This document shows, one piece after another, positions 14,876 through 23,057 of a stretch of DNA of 38,861 nt (the stretch's first letter is position 1; each line of letters opens with the position of its first letter). Position numbers and translations under genes: made by a program. The DNA is from Tissierellia bacterium (GTDB lineage: Bacteria; Bacillota; Clostridia; Tissierellales; Peptoniphilaceae), in contig JAUNUQ010000023.1 in the NCBI GenBank assembly GCA_030538075.1, positions 1-38,861 of the forward strand, in the 5' to 3' direction. Under the pieces are notes generated by a model. The model searched no databases and was not told where the DNA came from. It was given only the letters and a program-made list of their open reading frames with translations.

Positions 14876-16219
14876 TTATTCTTCCACTGGATCCAGTAGA
14901 TCTGTATCTGGGACATCCACCCTAACTCGCTGAATCCGATTGTCTTCCACTTCCATGATGGAGAATTGTATGCCATCTACTTCGACGGATGCGTTGTCTC
15001 CAGCTTCTGGAATATATCCCAGTTCTGTGATCATCAGCCCGCCGACGGAGTCATAATCCTCTGTCTCCTCGTCCAGTCTGAGGCCCAATCGAAAGTTTAA
15101 GTCTTTTATTGCCACAGGCCCCTTCACCAGATAGCTCTTCGCGTCGATTTGGGTGATATCTGGATCATCATGATCGTATTCGTCATCAATATCTCCGACG
15201 ATCTCCTCGATCAAGTCTTCCATGGTGACGATGCCAGAAAAGCCCCCGTATTCATCGATTAGAATGGCGATATGATTTCTAGAAGCCTTTAAATCCATAA
15301 ATAAATCGTTGATATTCTTACGTTCTGGAACAAAATAGGCGGGACGGATCAGTTCACGTATATTCAAATCCCGAATACCATTGTCATAGGTCACTCGCAA
15401 GAGATCCTTCACATAGAGAATACCAATGATATTGTCCACATTGTCCTCATAGACGGGAATTCTAGAATACTGCAACCGCATCAACTCTTCGATATAATCC
15501 TCGATGGGGTCCTCTGCATCGATCATAAAGACCTCTGTTCTCGCAGTCATTACCTCTTCTGCCAATTTGTCATCGAAGACGATGATCGAATCGATCATCA
15601 CTTTTTCCACGGGGTTGATGACCCCCTGCTCCTGTCCCACGCTGACAATTGCCTTCAGGTCCTCTAAGGTGACCTTCTCCTCGACTCCCTCGAGCTGGAC
15701 TCCCATCAATTTCAAGATGAAATTCGTTGAAGCTGAAAGGAGGGAGACAAAGGGCTTGGTTAGCTTTGAGAACAGATTGATGATCCCCACTGAGCTCATG
15801 GCCAGCTTTTCCGAATTCTGCAATGCCACCCGTTTTGGTACCAATTCCCCAAATACAAGGGTGAAATAGGAGAGAATCAAGGTGATCGCTACGAGGGCAA
15901 TTCGATCTGCATAGGCGATCCCCATCTTTGACAATTGCACTGCTAACACCTGAGAGATGCTCGTAGCGGCAAAGGCAGAGGAGAAGAAGCCTGCAAAGGT
16001 GATGCCCACTTGAATCGTAGACAAAAATCTGGACTGCTCCCGTCGGAGATTGAGGATGAGTGCGGCGTTTTTATTGCCATTGTCTGCTTTTTCTTGGAGC
16101 CTGTTTGGCTCTAGGGCGATCATCGCCATCTCTGATGCAGAGAAAAAAGCATTGATTAATGTAAGTAGTAACAGTATAAATATTTGGGTTATTATCGAAG
16201 ACCCAGGGTCCGGATCCAT
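14876..16219 (-). CDS. CNNM/CorC-HlyC family membrane protein (DUF21-CBS-CorC)
   Basis: A 447-residue integral membrane protein. The DUF21 domain with about four hydrophobic segments (residues ~10-170) includes NAFFSASEMAMIALEPNR and LSTIQVGITFAGFFSSAFAA. A CBS pair follows (about 205-330: MTARTEVFMIDAEDPI and NHIAILIDEYGGFSGIVTMEDLIEEIVGDIDDE), then the C-terminal CorC_HlyC domain (about 355-440). The family is linked to Mg2+ efflux or homeostasis; the older hemolysin label is not supported. AGGAGG lies 11 nt before the ATG. It has its own promoter and leader hairpin. Confidence 0.92.
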   Translation of the reverse strand: MDPDPGSSIITQIFILLLLTLINAFFSASEMAMIALEPNRLQEKADNGNKNAALILNLRREQSRFLSTIQVGITFAGFFSSAFAATSISQVLAVQLSKMGIAYADRIALVAITLILSYFTLVFGELVPKRVALQNSEKLAMSSVGIINLFSKLTKPFVSLLSASTNFILKLMGVQLEGVEEKVTLEDLKAIVSVGQEQGVINPVEKVMIDSIIVFDDKLAEEVMTARTEVFMIDAEDPIEDYIEELMRLQYSRIPVYEDNVDNIIGILYVKDLLRVTYDNGIRDLNIRELIRPAYFVPERKNINDLFMDLKASRNHIAILIDEYGGFSGIVTMEDLIEEIVGDIDDEYDHDDPDITQIDAKSYLVKGPVAIKDLNFRLGLRLDEETEDYDSVGGLMITELGYIPEAGDNASVEVDGIQFSIMEVEDNRIQRVRVDVPDTDLLDPVEE

Positions 16220-16268
16220 ATAATTTTTTTCCTCCTGCTATTGGACATCTGTCCATCATTATTTATTC

Positions 16269-16338
16269 GTTTCCAGACGAGAGCTGCGTCTCTGGGAAAC
16301 TTGCATCTATGATATCATACTATCGGATTAAATAGCAA
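16269..16338 (-). promoter_or_regulatory. Promoter and leader hairpin of the CNNM-like gene
   Basis: Minus strand -35 TTGCTA (16333-16338), 18-bp spacer, -10 TATCAT (16309-16314) with an upstream TG. The leader then holds a hairpin: GTTTCC (16295-16300) with GGAAAC (16269-16274), and an inner AGACG/CGTCT helix. No T-run follows, so it is not a plain terminator. Moderate support only. Confidence 0.45.
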
Positions 16339-16349
16339 GATGCCTTTTA

Positions 16350-17129
16350 TCATAGAAAGAGCTCTGGTGTTTTTTCGTCTTGTCCAAAGCTATTGATCAT
16401 TTTTGAGACAATCTCTTCAAAATCCTCTCGATCGACTAATTTCGCCCCCTGGGGACAATTTCTCACACAGGCGAAGCAGTGTAGGCATTGATCAATGGGT
16501 TCGATATGGGCTGGATCCAAGGGCGAAATGATCTGCATTGGACAAGAGACAACACAGATGCCGCATTGGATACATCTCGAATCCGTATCCGGCGCCCATT
16601 GGGAAGGGCTCATCCCATCGCGATAGGGACGATTTCCGGGGAGCTCGACTGGTTCTAGAGCCTTCTTTAGCTTCTCGTCGATCCGTTGGGCGAAATCTCC
16701 GATTGCAATAAAATCAGCAGAATTGGGTCGATCCCCGGCTATCTTCTCGCTGTAGCTGTGGCGGGCGAGAAAAGCGGCTCCAGCCACCACATGAAAACCA
16801 TGCTCTCTCAAAAAATCCCCCATCTCCAATAGGGAGTCATCATAATGTCGGTTTCCATAGACAGCCAGAATCACCACATTGGCTCCGTTGCCCTCCAGCT
16901 TCCCCAATCGTTCCAGAAAAGGACTTGGGACCCTTCCCGCATAGACTGGAAAGGAGAAGAGGACCAGATCCCCCTGGGACCATCTCTGGATCAGGGGGTT
17001 TTTATTCGTCGTCGTATCGTAGACCTGATTGAGCTGTCCCAGGCGAACTGCTAAGGACCGGCCTAGTTTTAGAGAACTATGGGTTGGGCTAAAGGTCACC
17101 AGATCAATCGTCTTGTTACCCTCCATCAA
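16350..17129 (-). CDS. EFR1-like flavodoxin/ferredoxin fusion protein
   Basis: A 259-residue electron-transfer protein. The N-terminal flavodoxin-like domain is about residues 5-150, with SPTHSSLKLGR as phosphate loop and FSFPVYAGRVPSPF. The C-terminal bacterial ferredoxin domain has two [4Fe-4S] motifs: C186-x2-C189-x2-C192-x3-C196-P and C215-x2-C218-x2-C221-x3-C225-P. The EFR1 group is common in anaerobic Firmicutes. Its start overlaps the stop of the TPM gene by 4 bp, so it is translated with that cluster. The redox partner is unknown. Confidence 0.9.
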   Translation of the reverse strand: MMEGNKTIDLVTFSPTHSSLKLGRSLAVRLGQLNQVYDTTTNKNPLIQRWSQGDLVLFSFPVYAGRVPSPFLERLGKLEGNGANVVILAVYGNRHYDDSLLEMGDFLREHGFHVVAGAAFLARHSYSEKIAGDRPNSADFIAIGDFAQRIDEKLKKALEPVELPGNRPYRDGMSPSQWAPDTDSRCIQCGICVVSCPMQIISPLDPAHIEPIDQCLHCFACVRNCPQGAKLVDREDFEEIVSKMINSFGQDEKTPELFL

Positions 17130-17953
17130 AATTTCCTCCCCCCACCGCCATAACTGCGTCCACTCCCTGTGCTTGATGACCAGGAACTCGACCGACCGCT
17201 ATCACTGCCTCCACCAGAAGATCCATTGTTCTTTGGGATGCGCCTGGTATTGACGAAGCTGCGGATGAGTGCATCCGAATCCATGCCTTGAGCAAATTGA
17301 ACAACGGAATTCGTTCGATAATCGAAAGCATGAGGTATTGGTTTTCCACTGTACTTTCGCTTGGTCGTGCCATAGAAGCCGGCTCCAGAAACCAGAGCGC
17401 CGATGGCTCCGATGCCCACATCCATTATGCCAATGCGATTCGGCTCCGGTGCCTCTACTTCCACTGTGTGTTGGTTTGCGGGAACACCATCAGCTAAGAA
17501 TTGACCGATTCGCTCCAGATAGGCATTCGCTGAGCGGTAATACTCACCCTCTGCGAGACCATTGTCAAAAACTGCATCTATGAGGCGCTCGACGCGGTAG
17601 TCGGTGATATATTGAATCCCCTTGCCACTGGTCGTCACCCAGATCTCTCGATGATCCATATCATAGATGAGGAGAACGCCGTCGTAGTTATCACCAACTC
17701 CATAACCATGCTCTTCAAAGAAATGCTCCCCATAGACCCTAGCAGAAGGATGACCTTGAGCATCATTCGTGGTCGTAATGATGATATCCAGATTGTATTC
17801 TTCACTGAGTGCTAGGGCTTTCTCTGTCAGGGCATCTCTCTCATTCACCGTAAACAACTCAGCAGTATCCACAATTCGCGGGAGCCCAGTGGCCACTGCG
17901 ACATTGCAGAGGAATGCGAATAACATCAAGATGGCGATTGTCTTTCTTACCAT
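17126..17953 (-). CDS. TPM-domain exported membrane protein
   Basis: A 275-residue protein with a signal peptide (1-22, ending AVATG), a TPM_phosphatase-type domain (about 25-155, LPRIVDTAELFTVNERDALT and YDGVLLIYDMDHREIWVTT), a membrane helix at about 172-195, and a Gly/Ser-rich tail ending GRSYGGGGRKF. TPM proteins occur in envelope maintenance and photosystem repair; biochemical function in Firmicutes is unclear. It overlaps the upstream zinc-ribbon gene by 7 bp and the downstream EFR1-like gene by 4 bp, forming a tightly coupled unit. Confidence 0.85.
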   Translation of the reverse strand: MVRKTIAILMLFAFLCNVAVATGLPRIVDTAELFTVNERDALTEKALALSEEYNLDIIITTTNDAQGHPSARVYGEHFFEEHGYGVGDNYDGVLLIYDMDHREIWVTTSGKGIQYITDYRVERLIDAVFDNGLAEGEYYRSANAYLERIGQFLADGVPANQHTVEVEAPEPNRIGIMDVGIGAIGALVSGAGFYGTTKRKYSGKPIPHAFDYRTNSVVQFAQGMDSDALIRSFVNTRRIPKNNGSSGGGSDSGRSSSWSSSTGSGRSYGGGGRKF

Positions 17954-19044
17954 ATCAAGGCACCTCCCAAGAGTAATAGGACAAGCAGTGCAGCGGCGAT
18001 CATTAGGGAAGTCGCTCCCAATCTCTTGGAATCCAAGGGGATCTCTCCATAGGTCTTCCCCGTCTGACCGTTGACTGCATAGATATAGGTCTTTTGATTG
18101 TATTGATACGTGAGAATCCAGACGGGCAGCAGCACATATTCTAATGATTTGACCTGCGGCTGTACATTCGATTTTGAAAACTTGATCTTATCATAGGCTG
18201 TAACCGAGTTACGGACCAAGCTATCGGAATACTTCTTCGACCTCTCTAGCATGAGAGGTCTCACGTCCTCCTTCTCGATATCGTATTTCTCGGAGAAAAA
18301 ACCATTGAGATAATTCGCATTGAAGTCCACTGCCTTGGTTTCATCATAGGGTCCAATGGAATTGAGTAATCCATGGTCGATCTTACGCATACCAATTTCC
18401 GTCAGATTGTCTAACTTTATCTTTCCAGAGCGAGAGATCCCGTATTCTTTAAACTCCGTATACTCGATATCCCCCACACGCCATACCCGAATCCTCGTCC
18501 CCACTCCATCGTATTGGATATCCGCGTCCACCTTTGCCATCCAGTTGGGCACATAGAGGCCCGTCATCTTAGCTAGCTGGGAATCCGAGTAGAAGGATTT
18601 GGGAACATATTTGTAGCGCTTGACCCAGTTTAGGAAGGTCTGAACTGCCTTTTCCCTGCTAAAGTGGAAGGGAATCACCTTGTCCGGCCGAAACTCCCCG
18701 GAAAGTCGCTCTGTGATGATGACCGGATTGTGGCAATAGTAGCAGAAAGTTGCCGAGGTGGTATCCTCCGTGACCACATGGGCACCACAGCTATTGCAGG
18801 TGTACTCGATCATCCGATCCTCTTCACCATGGGCTCCCGCATCCTCGTTGTGGACATGGTCATGGGGTTCACTGATCTCTGGTGATGGATCTTCCAACCC
18901 CGCTTCCGCTTGACGTTTACTGTAATCCACCAGTTCTTGATTTGTGAATTCGCTGAGACAGTATTCGCAGGTATTCAGCTGCTTTTCTGGATCAAAATGC
19001 AGTGGACCTCCGCAATTAGGACATTTGGTCGTCTGTGTGCTCAT
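17947..19044 (-). CDS. Zinc-ribbon membrane protein (TFIIB-type zinc ribbons)
   Basis: A 365-residue protein with two zinc ribbons: C8-x2-C11 with C26-x2-C29, and C83-x2-C86 with C101-x2-C104. Between them lies an acidic, histidine-containing linker (HDHVHNEDAGAH). A long middle region of about 230 residues, with no domain I recognise, leads to one C-terminal membrane helix (about 346-365). It would be tail-anchored with ribbons in the cytoplasm. Similar proteins occur with TPM and J-domain genes in Firmicutes. Function is unknown; nucleic-acid or protein binding by the ribbons is only a guess. Overlaps the TPM gene by 7 bp. Confidence 0.75.
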   Translation of the reverse strand: MSTQTTKCPNCGGPLHFDPEKQLNTCEYCLSEFTNQELVDYSKRQAEAGLEDPSPEISEPHDHVHNEDAGAHGEEDRMIEYTCNSCGAHVVTEDTTSATFCYYCHNPVIITERLSGEFRPDKVIPFHFSREKAVQTFLNWVKRYKYVPKSFYSDSQLAKMTGLYVPNWMAKVDADIQYDGVGTRIRVWRVGDIEYTEFKEYGISRSGKIKLDNLTEIGMRKIDHGLLNSIGPYDETKAVDFNANYLNGFFSEKYDIEKEDVRPLMLERSKKYSDSLVRNSVTAYDKIKFSKSNVQPQVKSLEYVLLPVWILTYQYNQKTYIYAVNGQTGKTYGEIPLDSKRLGATSLMIAAALLVLLLLGGALIW

Positions 19045-19060
19045 CGTGGTCTCCCTTTCT

Positions 19061-19882
19061 TCAATTCGATGGATTCTGCTTCTTTACGCTCTTATATCTC
19101 TTGATATTCTCTTCGGATAAAAATTCGAAAGCGGCATTGATCTTCTGAAACATCTCTGTGGCATCCGGGCTCGGGTTTAAATCTGGATGATACTGCTTGG
19201 CCATCTTTCGATAGGCCAGCTTGACCTCGTAAATATCCGTATCCGTACTGACTCCAAGAGTGGCACATGCATTTTCATATTGTTTGAGGAATTCCCCCAA
19301 AGGATTTGTGTAAGGACTTTGACTGCCACCTGAATATCCACCAGTATATCCCCCCTGTGAGTAGCCACCACCTGTATAGCCGCCGTATCCACCCCTTTGC
19401 GCCTGTTCGAAGAACTCCTTAAATACCTGCTCCCACATCTCCTGCTCGGCGCGTCTTCTCTCATCCTGTTCTCGCCTTTGTCTTTCCCTCTGGTTCTCCT
19501 CTTGCATTCGTCGATAATTCTGTCCATAATCTGCATAACTGCGATTCGATTTTTTGTCGCTGATTAGATCTTCCGCTTTGTCGTATAGGAATTCTGTCAG
19601 TACATATTGTTGATATTTTAAGAAGGAAAGGAGGATGGTCCCCAATAGCGGGAAGATCACAAAGAACAAAATGCCCGTGAGGATGACGGGATCTAATAAA
19701 AACGCCAATAGAATGGGGGATAAAAACACAAAGAAACATCCCAAAAAGAGTACGGAGTAAATGATTTGCTTGATGCGCTGGGAGATATTGACCAGAAAGG
19801 TAAAAATCGTGATGAGCACACCAAAAAAACCGTCTAGGAGTTTTGCCAAACCCCGCAAAATATGTCCAAAAGCCTTCTTCAT
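19061..19882 (-). CDS. Membrane-anchored J-domain protein
   Basis: A 273-residue DnaJ-like co-chaperone with reversed layout. Two or three hydrophobic segments lie near the N terminus (about 42-62 and 66-88), then a charged Arg/Glu/Gln-rich, probably coiled segment (120-155). A Gly-Tyr repeat linker follows (163-186), and a C-terminal J domain (about 200-265) with the essential HPD at 232-234. It has neither the DnaJ zinc centre nor the substrate-binding domain. It would recruit DnaK to the inner membrane face. It is 9 bp after the zincin gene and 16 bp before the zinc-ribbon gene. Confidence 0.88.
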   Translation of the reverse strand: MKKAFGHILRGLAKLLDGFFGVLITIFTFLVNISQRIKQIIYSVLFLGCFFVFLSPILLAFLLDPVILTGILFFVIFPLLGTILLSFLKYQQYVLTEFLYDKAEDLISDKKSNRSYADYGQNYRRMQEENQRERQRREQDERRRAEQEMWEQVFKEFFEQAQRGGYGGYTGGGYSQGGYTGGYSGGSQSPYTNPLGEFLKQYENACATLGVSTDTDIYEVKLAYRKMAKQYHPDLNPSPDATEMFQKINAAFEFLSEENIKRYKSVKKQNPSN

Positions 19883-19891
19883 CCTATGTCA

Positions 19892-20278
19892 CTACTCCAG
19901 TCCATGTCGGCGTCGATAATCCGCAATTGATGCTGCATCCTCATATTCTAGGGAAGCATCTCCTGCATTCCCCTCCAGATGGTGGGTGAATTCATGTAAT
20001 AATGTACTCTCTAGTTTATTTCGAAGCTCTTGCTCACTCATATGGGGATAGGCGGCCCGAAAGGAGCCATAGTAAATCGTGATATATTTTCCCATTTTTG
20101 AGCGGGTATATTCCCCGAGTACATATAGATCGTTGGCGATACTCGCCTTGTGGTATTTGTGTTCTGGCAACAGAAGGATCCCTCCATTGAGTCCTTTAAA
20201 CAAGTCCCTGGGGAGGGCTGTTGCAATCTCGTCCAATATTTCATTCATTCGCTCGATGGAAATAAATTCTCTGTCCAT
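19892..20278 (-). CDS. Zincin-like metallopeptidase family protein
   Basis: A small 128-residue cytosolic protein of the Zincin_1 family (PF06262). It has the HExxH motif H95-E96-F-T-H99 followed by HLEG, and the substrate-side ITIYYGSFRAAYP. The family is widespread in Firmicutes and Actinobacteria; the substrate is not established. The ribosome site GAGGTG, 4 nt before the ATG, is inside an 8-bp inverted repeat (20325-20332 with 20282-20289) that could hide it. It lies 61 bp after smpB in the rnr operon. Confidence 0.85.
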   Translation of the reverse strand: MDREFISIERMNEILDEIATALPRDLFKGLNGGILLLPEHKYHKASIANDLYVLGEYTRSKMGKYITIYYGSFRAAYPHMSEQELRNKLESTLLHEFTHHLEGNAGDASLEYEDAASIADYRRRHGLE

Positions 20279-20281
20279 GCT

Positions 20282-20332
20282 TCACCTCATAAGATAAATA
20301 CCCAGTTTTTCGTAATCAAAAAGCTGAGGTGA
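20282..20332 (-). promoter_or_regulatory. Possible ribosome-site-sequestering hairpin
   Basis: On the minus strand TCACCTCA (20325-20332) can pair perfectly with TGAGGTGA (20282-20289), which holds the ribosome site of the zincin gene. A competing hairpin, CAG-C-TTTTT paired with AAAAA-CTG, uses part of the first arm and would free the site. Seen by eye only. Confidence 0.5.
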
Positions 20333-20339
20333 TGTTCAT

Positions 20340-20807
20340 TCACCAGCGACCACTCTCTTTGATCGCCGTCTCAATGCGTCGCGTAGCATCTTTTTTGGCC
20401 AGGGTTTCCCTTTTGTCATAGAGCTTTTTCCCCTTCGCCAAGGCGATGTCCACCTTTACCAGTCCCTCGCGTATCCAAATACTCAGAGGTACCAGGGCAT
20501 AGCCCTTCTCCTTGACCTTGCCGAGGAGCTTATTGATCTCCCGGCGATGAAGGAGGAGCTTGCGCTTGCGCAGCGGATCCATATTGTAGATATTTCCATG
20601 CTCATAGGGGCTGATGTGCAGGCCATGGATAAAGACCTCGCCCCCCTCGATCATGCAATAACTCTCTTTGATGGAGACCTTACCGAGTCGAATGGACTTT
20701 ACCTCCGTCCCCTTCAAGACGATCCCCGCTTCCATTACCTCTTCGATAAAGTATTCATGTCTGGCTTTTTTATTGTTCGCGATCAGTTTTTCAGCGCTCT
20801 TGTTCAT
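20340..20807 (-). CDS. smpB: SsrA-binding protein SmpB
   Basis: A 155-residue RNA-binding partner of tmRNA in trans-translation, rescuing stalled ribosomes. N-terminal [20 protein letters not shown], then [18 protein letters not shown], then the basic C-terminal tail ([20 protein letters not shown]) that enters the decoding site. All are standard. It is 8 bp downstream of rnr, the usual Firmicutes order; RNase R degrades the defective mRNAs released by tmRNA. The ssrA gene is not in this window. Confidence 0.96.
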   Translation of the reverse strand: MNKSAEKLIANNKKARHEYFIEEVMEAGIVLKGTEVKSIRLGKVSIKESYCMIEGGEVFIHGLHISPYEHGNIYNMDPLRKRKLLLHRREINKLLGKVKEKGYALVPLSIWIREGLVKVDIALAKGKKLYDKRETLAKKDATRRIETAIKESGRW

Positions 20808-20815
20808 ATTCCCCT

Positions 20816-22924
20816 CTATTTTACTATCTCAAAGTCGATCTCCCGCTTGGCCACATTCACATGGGTCAATCGGACCCGCAGGGCATCCCCCAGTCGAATA
20901 ATACGCCTTGAACGCTCTCCGATGACATAGTATTTTTCTTGGACAAAATCATAGTAGTCGTCCGTCATTTCGCGGAAGGGGATGAGCCCTTCCACCGTGT
21001 TCTCCAACTGGACAAAGATTCCAAAGCTGGTCAGAGAAGACACGATGGCGTCAAATTCCTCACCAATGAATCTCTCCATATACTCAGCTTTCTTCAGAGA
21101 TTCCACTTCGCGTTCTGCTTCTTCGGCATTGCGCTCAGTCTGGGAGATATGCTGAGCGATCTCCTCTAGTTTCTGAATGTATTTCTCACTTCGCTGTATG
21201 GGCATCTTGCCTCTTACGGCCTCTTTAAAGACCCGGTGGATCACCAAATCCGCATATCGGCGGATGGGCGCTGTAAAATGGGAGTAATTCTCAGTGGCCA
21301 ACCCGAAATGGATCGAAGCATCTGCACTGTAGGAGGCCTTGGTCATGGAACGCAAGAGCAAAGTGGCGATAACCCCTTCCTCTTGTTTGCCCTTTACCTC
21401 TTGTAATAGCAACTGGTAATCCTTCGAATGAAGATTTTTTCCCTTAAATTTATAGCCTAAGTTCCAGAGGATCTTTTCAAATTCTGCAACTTTTTCAGGG
21501 AAGGGCTCCTCGTGGATTCGGTACAAGAAGGGCTGCGCCAAATGGGTGAAATGGGCACCCACAGTCTCATTAGTAATAAGCATAAACTCCTCGATCAGTT
21601 TATTTGCAATCCCCGATCGAGCCTTTCCAATCCAGCTCACCTCTCCCTGCTCATCCAACTGAATGACCGTTTCAGGAATATTGAAGTCAATGGCTCCTCG
21701 TTCCTGCCTTTTTTCCTTCAAAACGGCCTGCAGTCCCTCCATCAGACGAAGGGATCTCTTGAGCAGCTCATCCCCGTAGATGCTCTCATTTCCCTCTAGA
21801 AATTCCGTCACCTCATCATATATCAACCGGTAGTCACTCTTGATATAGGACTCTTCAAATCGATAGTCCAGCACTTTTCCCTTATTCGAGATATCCATGA
21901 CCACCGTATGGGTCAACCGCAGTTCTTGCAGTCGAAGGCTGCACAGGCCATTGGAGAGTTTTTCCGGCAGCATGGGGATCACCCGGTCCAACAGATAGAC
22001 GGAATTCCCCCTGGTCAAGGCTTCTTTGTCAATGGGCGTACCCTTTGTCACATATTGAGCAACATCTGCGATATGCACATAGAGCCGATAGCTTCCATCC
22101 TCTAATCCCTCGATGGAAATGGCATCGTCAAAGTCCTTGGCATCGGCTCCATCGATTGTCACAGTGAACAGATTAGTATAATCAATTCGGCCCTCTAGTT
22201 CTTCAGGCCTTACCTCATCCGGCAGTTCTTGGGCTTGGTTCAGAGCCCCTTTTGAGAATTTCAAGGGCATATTAAATTTCCTTGCGATTGCGGTGATCTC
22301 GATCCCTATGTCATCCGCCCCTCCAAGGACTTCCACCACTTCACCAAAATATTCTCCACCTGGTCCCAACTTTTTTGACAGTCGCAGGATGACCCGATCC
22401 CCAGAAGCGGCGCCAAGGGTCTTGTCCTTCGGAATCTGTACCTCAAAGGACAGCTTATCATCATCTGGCTGCACATAGCCCGCCTTCTTCTTGCGACGGA
22501 AAGTGCCTAGGATCCTATCCTGCTCTCGGGACAGGATCTTTAAAACCTTGGCTTCTCCCCGTTGATCTCGCCTCGATTTTTTGGTGATTAGAACCTCCAC
22601 CGTATCTCCATGGATGGCGCCATTGAGGGAATCCGGCGGAATAAACAGATCCTCTTGCTCTTTATCCTCGGGCACGAAAAATGCAAAACCCTTTGCATTT
22701 CCCACCAATCGTCCAATGGGGTTCGTCATTTGCTTCGATTTGGGCAAAATACGTCCCTTCTTGGAAACATAGATCAGTCCCTCTCGCTCCATGTCCAAAA
22801 GGGTGCGAAAGAATATCCGATAATCCCTGATATCGATGTCAAAATATAATGCCAGTTCCTCTTTCGTGTTTCCTGGATAGGAGGGTGATTGTATCCTCTC
22901 CAGTAAATCCTCGCGTATTGTCAT
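20816..22924 (-). CDS. rnr: Ribonuclease R
   Basis: Processive 3'-5' exoribonuclease of the RNB family, 702 residues from the ATG at 22924. The order is N-terminal winged helix and cold-shock domains (to about 220), catalytic RNB domain (about 250-580) with the acidic metal-binding motif [12 protein letters not shown], and a C-terminal S1 domain (about 620-702). I prefer 22924 because GGAGG lies 5 nt before it; the ATG at 22936 has no site. It heads the minus-strand run rnr-smpB-zincin-J-domain-zinc ribbon-TPM-EFR1. An extended -10 promoter is at 22974-22979. Confidence 0.95.
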   Translation of the reverse strand: MTIREDLLERIQSPSYPGNTKEELALYFDIDIRDYRIFFRTLLDMEREGLIYVSKKGRILPKSKQMTNPIGRLVGNAKGFAFFVPEDKEQEDLFIPPDSLNGAIHGDTVEVLITKKSRRDQRGEAKVLKILSREQDRILGTFRRKKKAGYVQPDDDKLSFEVQIPKDKTLGAASGDRVILRLSKKLGPGGEYFGEVVEVLGGADDIGIEITAIARKFNMPLKFSKGALNQAQELPDEVRPEELEGRIDYTNLFTVTIDGADAKDFDDAISIEGLEDGSYRLYVHIADVAQYVTKGTPIDKEALTRGNSVYLLDRVIPMLPEKLSNGLCSLRLQELRLTHTVVMDISNKGKVLDYRFEESYIKSDYRLIYDEVTEFLEGNESIYGDELLKRSLRLMEGLQAVLKEKRQERGAIDFNIPETVIQLDEQGEVSWIGKARSGIANKLIEEFMLITNETVGAHFTHLAQPFLYRIHEEPFPEKVAEFEKILWNLGYKFKGKNLHSKDYQLLLQEVKGKQEEGVIATLLLRSMTKASYSADASIHFGLATENYSHFTAPIRRYADLVIHRVFKEAVRGKMPIQRSEKYIQKLEEIAQHISQTERNAEEAEREVESLKKAEYMERFIGEEFDAIVSSLTSFGIFVQLENTVEGLIPFREMTDDYYDFVQEKYYVIGERSRRIIRLGDALRVRLTHVNVAKREIDFEIVK

Positions 22925-22973
22925 TTCATCCTCCATGGAGTCTCATTATCAATTCGTAAACTCATTCTTCTAT

Positions 22974-22983
22974 ATTCTACCAT
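22974..22983 (-). promoter_or_regulatory. Promoter of the rnr operon
   Basis: Minus strand extended -10 TGGTAGAAT (-10 hexamer at 22974-22979), about 35 nt before the rnr ribosome site; no convincing -35. Confidence 0.5.
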
Positions 22984-23021
22984 AAAATGTGGTCCTTTCG
23001 CAGAATCCCCTCTTACCCAAT

Positions 23022-23052
23022 AAAAAAAGACCGAGAATTCGGTCTTTTTTGT
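23022..23052. terminator. Bidirectional terminator after hppA
   Basis: AAGACCGA pairs with TCGGTCTT around GAAT, with A7 on one side and T6 on the other. It ends the secG-hppA transcript on the minus strand and insulates the rnr operon. Confidence 0.9.
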
Positions 23053-23057
23053 AATGA

